This document shows positions 16,605-24,131 of a stretch of DNA of 64,000 bases, piece by piece. The position numbers were made by a program, and so were the translations under genes. The DNA is taken from NCBI GenBank assembly GCA_035403465.1, contig DAONFG010000001.1, positions 124,001-188,000 of the forward strand, given 5' to 3'. Within the stretch, counting starts at the first letter, position 1, and every line of letters begins with the position of its first letter. The notes under the pieces are model-generated. The model was not told where the DNA came from and did not search any database. It was given only the letters and a program-made list of their open reading frames with translations. The stretch comes from JAAYBQ01 sp035403465. Its GTDB lineage: Bacteria; Spirochaetota; UBA4802; UBA5550.

Positions 16605-17453
16605 TTAAAAAGGGGTTTTTATATGCAGCTGTATCTCTTTCCTGAATTCCTTGCTGTCATTGTATTCATGCGCGCTCATGATTGATCCCCCGAGCGACCA
16701 GTTATAAAATGAAAACTCGACTACTGAAAAGATAACCATTTTAAACATGTTCCCGTCCCTGTACCCGTCGTAGGCAAGGTAAATCAAACCACAGTTTGAA
16801 AGCATGGAGAACAGGCCGAGCAGATACTTTTCCGTGTAGAAATAACCGAGTCCCGGGATAATCGCGGAGCTGATCCCCGCGATCCATGGGGACTTATGCG
16901 GCCTGTTCTGCTCTTCAATGATCTTTGCCGTTAATAAATCAGCCTCTTTATAATGCCTGCCTCCAGGGAACTGTTTCCTGTATGCTTCAAGCCCGTTCTG
17001 CGCATCACTATAATTTTCGGCAAGTATTTCCGCCAGGCATATATTAAATACTGAATCTTCGTAAAAATCTCCGTTCTTATAAACAAATTTATACTCCTGG
17101 AACATCTTAAGGGCATAGTAGAATGAGCCCTCTGAAAGCCGTATATATCCTGAATAGAAAAGGGCCTGCTGGCCGGAATAGGTGTCAGGATACTTTTTGT
17201 AGCAGTCAGAAAAAACTGATGCGGCCTCAGATGAGTTTCCCCCCATGAAATAGGACTTTCCCATAAGAATCATGCTGTCAGGATACCTGGCGCCATCGGG
17301 GTAAAGAAACTGGTAGCGCATTAATTCTGTTATTGTGCTGTAGTATTCTTTTTTGCTGTAATAGAGCTCAGCGGTGTCAACAAGAACATTTCCGTCTGCG
17401 AATAGTGATGCTTCAAGGAGGATCATAATTAAAAGTATACGGACAAAATTCAA
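16605..17453 (-). CDS. Exported TPR protein with C-terminal membrane segments
   Basis: This 282-residue protein has an N-terminal signal peptide (FVRILLIMILLEASLFAD), TPR-like repeats over about residues 25-165 (for example PDTYSGQQALFYSGYI), and then two or three hydrophobic segments after IIPGLGYFY. The last part recalls small membrane families that begin with a P-G-L-G motif (DUF5683-like). The same architecture, including IPGLG, occurs in the gene immediately upstream, so the two are probably paralogues. It begins with TTG overlapping the upstream stop, and an ATG lies nine codons further in. A role in the envelope is likely; the function is unknown. Confidence 0.7.
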   Translation of the reverse strand: MNFVRILLIMILLEASLFADGNVLVDTAELYYSKKEYYSTITELMRYQFLYPDGARYPDSMILMGKSYFMGGNSSEAASVFSDCYKKYPDTYSGQQALFYSGYIRLSEGSFYYALKMFQEYKFVYKNGDFYEDSVFNICLAEILAENYSDAQNGLEAYRKQFPGGRHYKEADLLTAKIIEEQNRPHKSPWIAGISSAIIPGLGYFYTEKYLLGLFSMLSNCGLIYLAYDGYRDGNMFKMVIFSVVEFSFYNWSLGGSIMSAHEYNDSKEFRKEIQLHIKTPF

Positions 17454-18322
17454 TTGAACACGCTCCCGAATTTTATATATACAGCAGGATCGTATTCGCC
17501 GTATTTTTTAACTATTTGCGTATGATTTTCGATGCATCTCTCCCGGTTTTCAAGCATGACTGAATTGTATCCGCCGTAAACATTTCCCGCGTAAAACACG
17601 CCGGTAAAAAAGAACAGGGTGTACGCGGTACCATTGCGGCCATGATCCTTCATGTAAATTCCCCCTGATGCGGGGAGCGCAACCGATGCCAGTGAAAGAA
17701 GCGCGTCAATAATCCTGCCTGACCAGAGCTGCCCCAGGCCGGGGATTAATGCAGACATTACAGCCCCTGTCACGGGGTGTACCCCCCGGTTTTCCCTGAA
17801 TGATTCAAGGTCCTGTTTAAGCATCTTGAAGTCCCTGTAGTCACCAATGACCCCTGATGCAGCGGGAAGTTCACTGTCGAGCGGATCAAAGTCCCCTGAA
17901 AGGAGAAGCGGTTCCACGCGCCGCATGAATAGTGTGAATGAGTTCTTTTTGTCGAGTCCCTCATACATGGGCATCCCGAGTGAACTGTAGGCTGATGAAT
18001 AATCTCCCATGGCAAGATATGATTGTGAAACAAGGAGTTCAGGCGCTGGCAAATCGATCCCCGAACTTTCGCCTGGTTTATACTCGCGGATGACCGTGTT
18101 GTACTGTGCTGCAAGGTAGTAGCATGTATAAATGAAATATTCGATCTGCGGGTCCTGGGTGTAATACTGGAGCCGACGTGCTTCTGCAATTGTATTGAAA
18201 TAGTCCTTTGAAAGGAAAAGCTCGCTGATAAATTTTTTCTGCCTGTTTTCAAAAGTATCCCTCTCTGCACTATATACAGGGAGCGACAGCAGCAGAATCA
18301 GCGAAAACAGCTTTACTTTCAT
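17450..18322 (-). CDS. Exported TPR-like protein with C-terminal membrane segments
   Basis: This 290-residue protein has a signal peptide (LFSLILLLSLPVYSA), a helical-repeat region (about 25-170) and a membrane part that starts at SALIPGLGQLWSGR (about 190) and includes a Gly-rich hydrophobic helix. The layout matches the following gene, which suggests duplication. It overlaps yidD by 4 bases upstream and its partner by 4 bases downstream, so three proteins are made from one message. Given YidD next door, a link to membrane-protein insertion or envelope assembly is possible but unproven. Confidence 0.7.
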   Translation of the reverse strand: MKVKLFSLILLLSLPVYSAERDTFENRQKKFISELFLSKDYFNTIAEARRLQYYTQDPQIEYFIYTCYYLAAQYNTVIREYKPGESSGIDLPAPELLVSQSYLAMGDYSSAYSSLGMPMYEGLDKKNSFTLFMRRVEPLLLSGDFDPLDSELPAASGVIGDYRDFKMLKQDLESFRENRGVHPVTGAVMSALIPGLGQLWSGRIIDALLSLASVALPASGGIYMKDHGRNGTAYTLFFFTGVFYAGNVYGGYNSVMLENRERCIENHTQIVKKYGEYDPAVYIKFGSVFN

Positions 18323-18714
18323 TTACTGAAAATCCTGCCCGGAACCGGGTCATATTCGGGCGGATGAAAAGGGTTGCACCTGAGCAGCCGTTCGCCGGCC
18401 ATGAACGAACCGATGAGCGCACCGTGTTTTGCAACAGCCTCTTTTCCATATGCGCTGCAGGTGGGATTATGCCTGCAGTTGGGACCGTCCTGGGGAGAGA
18501 TGAACACCTGGAACATTTTTATAAGCAGGTATGCGCCTCCCTGGAAACCGCTGGTAACATAACCGGGATTCCGGCTGCTGCGGTTTCGGCCGGCATAGTT
18601 TTCATCACCGGTGTTCACATCGGAATTCCATGGTGTGAAAGCCGGTGAACCGGCATATGACCCGGACACAATCGCTAAAAAGCATAGTAAAAGTATTATA
18701 CGCATTCTGTTCAT
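18319..18714 (-). CDS. yidD: YidD-family membrane protein insertion factor with signal peptide
   Basis: The C-terminal 75 residues carry the YidD signature: FISPQDGPNCRHNPTCSAYG, then EAVAKHG and RLLRCNPFHP, ending in DPVPGRIF. YidD helps YidC insert proteins into the inner membrane and is normally 70-85 residues, on the cytoplasmic face. Here the protein has 131 residues because a cleavable-looking signal peptide (IILLLCFLAIVSGSYAG) and a linker rich in Ser, Asn and Gly precede the domain. This would place the domain in the periplasm. The gene is first in a run with two exported TPR proteins; rnpA, rpmH and yidC, its usual neighbours, are absent. Confidence 0.85.
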   Translation of the reverse strand: MNRMRIILLLCFLAIVSGSYAGSPAFTPWNSDVNTGDENYAGRNRSSRNPGYVTSGFQGGAYLLIKMFQVFISPQDGPNCRHNPTCSAYGKEAVAKHGALIGSFMAGERLLRCNPFHPPEYDPVPGRIFSK

Positions 18715-18908
18715 AATTCATTGATTAATGGTGTTATGATATTACGTCAAACATTTAATTCTGCAAAAGGTCTTTCACACCTGGGTGCTGCACAGCAGTA
18801 ACTACACAATAAAATTTTTTCATGTGATTCGGCAATAATCTGTTAATGAAAAATACTTGATCTTTTATTAAATGATAAATAAAGTAGTAAGCTTATTTTT
18901 ACATTTAC

Positions 18909-18929
18909 TTACCGCCGTTCCGGCGGTAA
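18909..18929 (+). promoter_or_regulatory. Perfect 8-bp hairpin in leader of DbpA-domain gene
   Basis: TTACCGCC (18909-18916) pairs perfectly with GGCGGTAA (18922-18929) across the loop GTTCC. It lies 27 bases before the chosen ATG at 18956 and just ahead of the GTGAGGA ribosome site. It could be an RNA structure bound by the encoded RNA-binding protein, but that is speculation. Confidence 0.4.
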
Positions 18930-18955
18930 AGACCTTTCCTTCAGTGAGGATTTTA

Positions 18956-19447
18956 ATGAACCAGGAAAAAAAACTGGAAAAGGTTCTGGAACGCGCCCTT
19001 TCAGAGGAACTCGACGAGTACGTGAAACTTCTGAAAGTCCTGAAGAAAAAACTACCTTTCTTCGGCAGAACAAAGAGGATTGCGGCAGCACTCCTCAAAG
19101 AACTTCTCGGTGACATTTCCAAACTCGACCTTGACGCTGCATCCATCCTTGGCAAGACCGAAACCGGGAAAATCATCTTCGAAGACATCAAGGACGGACG
19201 CGCAAGGCTGTTTATCAACGTCGGCAAGAACCAGAATATCTCTACCGGCGACCTGATCAGGGAGATAGTCAAGCGGTCAGGGATTGACGGCAAGACCGTC
19301 GGCAAGATTGATGTCCACTCAACCTACGCTTTTTTTGAAGTGCCTGAACAGTATGCCGAGCTTGTGCTTCACTCCTTTGACAACGCCAGGATCCGCGGAG
19401 TACCTGTCGTAGTTGAACCGGCCAAAAGAAAAAAGAAGATTAAATGA
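18956..19447 (+). CDS. Free-standing DbpA-type RNA-binding domain protein
   Basis: The C-terminal 75 residues (ARLFINVGKNQNISTGDLI, then KTVGKIDVHSTYAFFEVPE and IRGVPVVVEPA) match the RRM-like domain found at the C-terminus of DbpA/CsdA DEAD-box helicases, which binds structured rRNA. There is no helicase core. The first 85 residues are lysine-rich and helical. I take the ATG at 18956 (MNQEKKLEK, 163 residues), which has GTGAGGA 6 bases upstream, in place of the longer frame from 18872. It overlaps the following methyltransferase by 4 bases. It may be a ribosome- or RNA-associated factor. Confidence 0.75.
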   Translation: MNQEKKLEKVLERALSEELDEYVKLLKVLKKKLPFFGRTKRIAAALLKELLGDISKLDLDAASILGKTETGKIIFEDIKDGRARLFINVGKNQNISTGDLIREIVKRSGIDGKTVGKIDVHSTYAFFEVPEQYAELVLHSFDNARIRGVPVVVEPAKRKKKIK

Positions 19448-20259
19448 CGCCGGTTCCTGACTGTCCATTCTGCGGCCGGCAGAACAGAGCCGTGATCAGC
19501 GCCCCCCTTTACAGGTGTGCTGGTTGCGGGATCATTTTCAACGCAGACCACAAATCCCTGTCATATGACAGGGATTATTTTATTGCCGGGTACAGAGAGC
19601 AGTATGGAAAAACCTACATCGAGGATTACGAAAACATCTACCGCATGGCGCAGGCAAGGCTTGACAGGATTCTCAGGAATCTAAAACAGGCGCACGGGCT
19701 GTCGCTGCTTGACCTGGGCTGTGCTGCAGGCTTTTTCCTGAAAGCGGCAAAGGACAGGGGAATAGCTGATCTCCTGGGAATAGAAGTCTCGGAGTTTGCA
19801 GCTGACTACTGCCGCAGGACATTCGGGATCGATGTAATAAATACCGGGTTCAATGAAGCCGGGGTACAGAGAAAGTTTTACGTAATCTCGTCATGGTTTT
19901 TTCTTGAGCATATGGAGGATCCGCGTGCGGCAGTAAACAGGATATTCTCAATGCTTGAAGATGGCGGAGTTTTTGTGTGCGGTATACCCTCGTATTTCGG
20001 GCCCTCTTTCAGTTTTGACCGTGAAGGCTGGGTAAAGACACACCCGGCTGACCACAGGTTTGATTTAAGTCCCTCTTCTGCAAAAAAGCTTTTAAAAAAG
20101 GCAGGGTTCAGGAGGGTTAAAGTCTACCGCAGCGGATACCACCCTGAACGGGTAGTTAAAAAGGATTCATGGCTCTACCCTTTGTTTGAACCGCTGTATA
20201 ATGTTTTTTCCAGTCTTACGGCTTATTCGGACACGATAGAGATCTACGCTGTAAAGTAA
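19444..20259 (+). CDS. SAM-dependent methyltransferase with N-terminal zinc ribbon
   Basis: This 271-residue protein starts with a zinc ribbon (CPFC and CAGC, Cys7, 10, 25 and 28) and continues with a class I methyltransferase domain: LLDLGCAAGFFL is the SAM-binding loop near residue 95 and WFFLEHMEDP follows at strand 4. The layout resembles Methyltransf_23 proteins that act on sugars or lipids. Its coupling (ATGA) to the RNA-binding protein could instead suggest an RNA or ribosomal substrate. The substrate is not decided by the sequence. Confidence 0.82.
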   Translation: MTPVPDCPFCGRQNRAVISAPLYRCAGCGIIFNADHKSLSYDRDYFIAGYREQYGKTYIEDYENIYRMAQARLDRILRNLKQAHGLSLLDLGCAAGFFLKAAKDRGIADLLGIEVSEFAADYCRRTFGIDVINTGFNEAGVQRKFYVISSWFFLEHMEDPRAAVNRIFSMLEDGGVFVCGIPSYFGPSFSFDREGWVKTHPADHRFDLSPSSAKKLLKKAGFRRVKVYRSGYHPERVVKKDSWLYPLFEPLYNVFSSLTAYSDTIEIYAVK

Positions 20260-20275
20260 CTCCCTGAAAACAGAA

Positions 20276-20295
20276 CAAGGGGGGTTAACCCCTTG
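20276..20295. terminator. Hairpin between methyltransferase and ftsK
   Basis: CAAGGGG (20276-20282) pairs with CCCCTTG (20289-20295) around GGTTAA, in the 111-base gap between two convergent genes. The T-runs next to it are short and interrupted, so it is a weak candidate for a bidirectional terminator. Confidence 0.45.
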
Positions 20296-20370
20296 CGTAT
20301 TTGTACCAATTGCTTTTGTACTACTACTATATATGCTGAAGCCCGTTGTTCTGTACAACCAGAATTTACC

Positions 20371-22914
20371 CTAAATAAATATATCTCTTGGTTTGCTCCC
20401 CTGCTGCGGACCGACGTATCCCAGCTCCTCCATCTTTTCGATCATGCGCGCCGCACGGTTGTAGCCTATACTGAGTCGTCTCTGCAGGTATGAGGCAGAA
20501 GCCTTGCGTGTATCTTCGATTATCTTAAGGGCCTCGACAAAGAGTTCATCCTCGTCGCCGTCGATTTCTGCAGAATCCTCCTCTGCAAAGAGTGAAGCTT
20601 CGATATCGATAAACTGGGGCTCACCGTATATCTTGAGGTGTTCCACAACGCTTGCAATCTCGTCCTCGGAAATAAAGGCACCCTGTATCCTCACGGGGTA
20701 TGAGCTCATGGGAGACTGGTAGAGCATGTCGCCTTTACCCAGGAGCTTTTCGGCGCCGTTCTGGTCAATGATCGTGCGGGAGTCGGTCTTCTGAGCGACC
20801 TGGAATGCTATACGCGCGGGGAAATTTGCCTTGATGATGCCGGTGATAACATCGACAGATGGACGTTGTGTGGCAAGCACCAGATGAATCCCCACAGCGC
20901 GGGCCTTCTGCGCGATCCTTGTGATGTAGCCCTCTATGTCTTTTGAGGCAACCATCATCAGGTCTGCGAGCTCGTCTATGATTATGACGATGAACGGCAG
21001 GCGTTCACCCTTCTTTTTCTCTTTTTTTATCTTTTCGTTATAGTTAATAATGTCCCGTGTATTCATAGAGGCAAGGAGCCGATAGCGCCTCTCCATTTCG
21101 TAGATTGCCCACTTGAGTATGGCCGGTGTCATGTGCGGTTCCGTGATGACAGGGGTCAGCAGGTGCGGCATGCCGTTGTACAGCTGGAGCTCGACCATTT
21201 TGGGGTCAACGAGTATGAAGCGCACGTAGTTCGGGTCATAGTTGTATACAATGCTTGTTATGATCGAGTTTACGCAGACTGATTTACCAGCGCCCGTTGA
21301 TCCGGCGATCAGCAGGTGGGGCTGGTTTTTAAGGTCAAGGGTAACAGGGAATCCAAGGATGTCCTTGCCGAGTCCCACCTTGAGACATCCTTTCTGGTCA
21401 GTGTATGATTTTGATTTTATGACGTCGCCAAGTGTTACCATCTCGCGCTTCTTATTAGGTATCTCGACACCGATTGCGGACTTGCCCGGGATAGGGGCGA
21501 CAATCCTTACCTTGTATGCAGCCAGCGCCATTGCAATGTCGTCGGAAAGACCAACAACGCGGTTGATTTTAATTCCTGCTGCAATCTGCATTTCGTAGAG
21601 TGTGATGACCGGCCCCCGGTTTACATTGATGACCTTTGAATCAATGCTGAATTCGGAGAGTGTCCTGACCAGGAGCTGTGAATTTTTTTTCACTTCGATT
21701 TCCCATGCCTCTGTATCCACGGGCTCCGAGTTGTGCAGGAACGAAGTGGGTATAATATACTCCTGGTTGATCCGCAGCTGGCTGAATACTGCTTCCTCGA
21801 CAAAAGGTTCTTCAGGAGAAGCAGGTTTGGCCTGATCCGGCGTAATCGTTGAACGTGAATTTTTTGATGCGCCTGCCGGGTGGTCGTTACCTGCATTTTC
21901 ATCTGGATCTATGCTGTATATCCGATTCTTTTTTGATGTAAGATCTGCCGTATCAGGTATTATTTCATCATCCTGGCTGAATTCAGGGGGAACCTCATCA
22001 CCGGAAGATGTATCTTCGCTATAAATCTCCCTGTTCATCGGTATGTCAAATTCTTCATCGTAGTATCCGGCGTCAGCTATATCATCCGGGTAATCCTTTA
22101 TGGTCGAGGTATCAGTTGAAGTGGCAGCAAAAGATCCTGATGAGACAGGTATGCTGCTGATCGATTCCTTCAGCGCGGCGAACCGGTCCTGCGCCGGAAC
22201 GTTAAGCTGTGTATTCATTTCAATATATTTAAGTTCAGGCTTCGGGATTTTCTTTCCGCCGATGGTTACTTTTTTTCTCTCTATCCACGGGGGACGTTTG
22301 GGTTTAGGTGTCAGCTTTTCTTCAATCGAAGTAAGGGGAAGTCCCTCACCCTGAACCTGTTTACGATTTGCAACGAATACTGCGAGTCTGCCGAGAAGAT
22401 CGTCACCGCGGCTTTTTGTTTTTTCAAGAAGTGAAGCCAGGGAGAGTGTGCCGAGGAGGATAAGCCCCACTATGTTCATGATGGCAATAATCAGGTACGC
22501 GCCTACTGCCCCGGTTAACGAGCGCAGAAACTGGAATATGTAGTAGCCGATGAAACCGCCGCCGTTCTGGTAGATCTGCATGTTTCCGGTTGAGAAGAGT
22601 ATGGAACTGCTGAGAGTCAGAAAGAAGAGGGCAAAGAGACGGTCCCTGAAACTGCTGATTGAGCCCTCTTTCACCTGGGCATATGCTGACAGGAACAGGC
22701 AGATGACAAAGATATACGATGACACGCCGAAAGCGGAGCGGGCAAGGTGTGCGATTATTGCGCCGACCGGGCCTATTATATTGGTAACGGGCCTGTGGTG
22801 CACAATAGCCCTGTAATCAACCTGGCTGTATGATGCAAGGCTTAGCAGAAGAATTATTCCCGCCAGGAATAAAAGAATCCCGGCAATCTCCCTGTACCTT
22901 TTTTCGTTGAACAC
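20371..22914 (-). CDS. ftsK: DNA translocase FtsK/SpoIIIE
   Basis: This 847-residue protein pumps chromosomal DNA at the division septum and activates dimer resolution. The N-terminal 170 residues hold about four membrane helices, followed by a Pro/Ser/Asp-rich linker (about 180-390). The motor has Walker A AGSTGAGKSV (near 530) and Walker B FIVIIIDELADL (near 645). The final 65 residues (SASYLQRRLSIGYNRAARMI) form the gamma winged helix that reads polarity sequences such as KOPS. Length and order are normal. It stands alone on its strand and its start is followed upstream by a gap of about 280 bases before the defence island. Confidence 0.95.
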   Translation of the reverse strand: MFNEKRYREIAGILLFLAGIILLLSLASYSQVDYRAIVHHRPVTNIIGPVGAIIAHLARSAFGVSSYIFVICLFLSAYAQVKEGSISSFRDRLFALFFLTLSSSILFSTGNMQIYQNGGGFIGYYIFQFLRSLTGAVGAYLIIAIMNIVGLILLGTLSLASLLEKTKSRGDDLLGRLAVFVANRKQVQGEGLPLTSIEEKLTPKPKRPPWIERKKVTIGGKKIPKPELKYIEMNTQLNVPAQDRFAALKESISSIPVSSGSFAATSTDTSTIKDYPDDIADAGYYDEEFDIPMNREIYSEDTSSGDEVPPEFSQDDEIIPDTADLTSKKNRIYSIDPDENAGNDHPAGASKNSRSTITPDQAKPASPEEPFVEEAVFSQLRINQEYIIPTSFLHNSEPVDTEAWEIEVKKNSQLLVRTLSEFSIDSKVINVNRGPVITLYEMQIAAGIKINRVVGLSDDIAMALAAYKVRIVAPIPGKSAIGVEIPNKKREMVTLGDVIKSKSYTDQKGCLKVGLGKDILGFPVTLDLKNQPHLLIAGSTGAGKSVCVNSIITSIVYNYDPNYVRFILVDPKMVELQLYNGMPHLLTPVITEPHMTPAILKWAIYEMERRYRLLASMNTRDIINYNEKIKKEKKKGERLPFIVIIIDELADLMMVASKDIEGYITRIAQKARAVGIHLVLATQRPSVDVITGIIKANFPARIAFQVAQKTDSRTIIDQNGAEKLLGKGDMLYQSPMSSYPVRIQGAFISEDEIASVVEHLKIYGEPQFIDIEASLFAEEDSAEIDGDEDELFVEALKIIEDTRKASASYLQRRLSIGYNRAARMIEKMEELGYVGPQQGSKPRDIFI

Positions 22915-23197
22915 AATCCCCTCCGGATTCGAAAGGCAGATTCCTGATCCACCCTGAGAACATAAAAATGGTATTACATTTTAGTTTCGGCTTTTTTAAA
23001 GGATCGGTTTAGTGAATTAGGGGGCATAAGCAGGGTTTTTGCAGGGGGGATTTAGAGCAGGGATATGTGTAAACAGCAGTTTTTAAACTTGTAATTTTAA
23101 TATTCCATTTCTAATATAAATTCGTTGAATAATCGGAAGGGACCTATCATATGAATCAGGATGCATGCAAACATTCCCCGGAACAGAGGTTGTATAA

Positions 23198-24058
23198 ATG
23201 ACAAATGAAGCAGCCTTAGCTGTATTTGAAAATTTTAAGATTCGGCGGGTGTATGATAAAGAACTTGAAACATGGTTTTTTTCAGTAGTTGATATTATCG
23301 CCGTACTTACAGAACAGACAGAGTACCAGAAAGCTCGTAAATACTGGAATAAGCTCAAAGAGCGTCTTAAAAAAGAAGGTAGTGAGTCGGTGACAGATTG
23401 TCACCATCTGAAACTTGAAGCCGCTGATGGGAAAAAATATATCACAGATGTTGCAAGCCCTGAAACATTGTTCAGGCTTATTCAGTCTGTACCGAGTCCA
23501 AAAGCCGAACCTGTAAAACTATGGCTTGCCAGGGTCGGTTATGAAAGAATACAGGATATGAGTGATCCCTCACTTTCTGTTGACCGTGCCCGTGAATACT
23601 GGAAAGTCCATGGACGGAGTGAGAAATGGATTCAGCAGCGCATGATGGGTCAGGAGACCCGTAATAAGCTTACAGATTACTGGAATGATCATGAGATAAA
23701 AGGTGAAGATGAGTACGCAATAATAACCAATATTATACACAAGGAATGGTCAGGAATAACGGTCAAGCATCATAAAGAGCTTAAAGGATTAAAAACACAG
23801 AATCTCCGGGACCACATGAGCGAAGCGGAATTGATTTTTACCGCACTTGCTGAACTTTCTACCCGCCAGATTGCTGAAAGTGTTGATGCCACAGGTATTA
23901 AAGAGAATTCTGAAGCAGGTAAAAAAGGAGGCCGTATTGCAAACAAAGCCCGTATCGAACTTGAAGAGGAAACCGGGAATAAAGTAGTTACAGGTGATAA
24001 TTTTCTTCCCCCGGCACACAAGAAAAAAGAAATTAATAACGAAGGAAATGATAAATGA
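23198..24058 (+). CDS. BRO/DinD-like protein (antirepressor family)
   Basis: This 286-residue protein has the N-terminal BRO domain pattern (VYDKELETWFFSVVDIIAVL, then ARKYWNKLKERLK) and a C-terminal part that matches what I recall of DNA-damage-inducible protein D (EYWKVHGRSEKWIQQRMMG, then TDYWNDHEI and AGKKGGRIA). BRO domains bind DNA in phage antirepressors; DinD is reported to inhibit RecA filaments. It is 73 bases upstream of a type IIG restriction enzyme, and such pairs are common in mobile islands. It may regulate the enzyme or belong to the same horizontally acquired unit. AGAGG lies ahead of the ATG. Confidence 0.75.
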   Translation: MTNEAALAVFENFKIRRVYDKELETWFFSVVDIIAVLTEQTEYQKARKYWNKLKERLKKEGSESVTDCHHLKLEAADGKKYITDVASPETLFRLIQSVPSPKAEPVKLWLARVGYERIQDMSDPSLSVDRAREYWKVHGRSEKWIQQRMMGQETRNKLTDYWNDHEIKGEDEYAIITNIIHKEWSGITVKHHKELKGLKTQNLRDHMSEAELIFTALAELSTRQIAESVDATGIKENSEAGKKGGRIANKARIELEEETGNKVVTGDNFLPPAHKKKEINNEGNDK

Positions 24059-24131
24059 GGCTCGAGAATAATAGGTCTGATCTTAATCATTGCCATCAGC
24101 GTATATATAATTAATAAAAGGAACCTGCCCG

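Noticed and set aside
18872..18955. Hydrophobic N-terminal extension of the DbpA-domain protein
   Set aside because: It would make a signal-like peptide on an RNA-binding protein and span a hairpin; the ATG at 18956 has a better ribosome site.
22915..23197. Hidden gene or attachment site upstream of the defence island
   Set aside because: No open frame with family features, no tRNA and no direct repeat matching the far side of the island was found.
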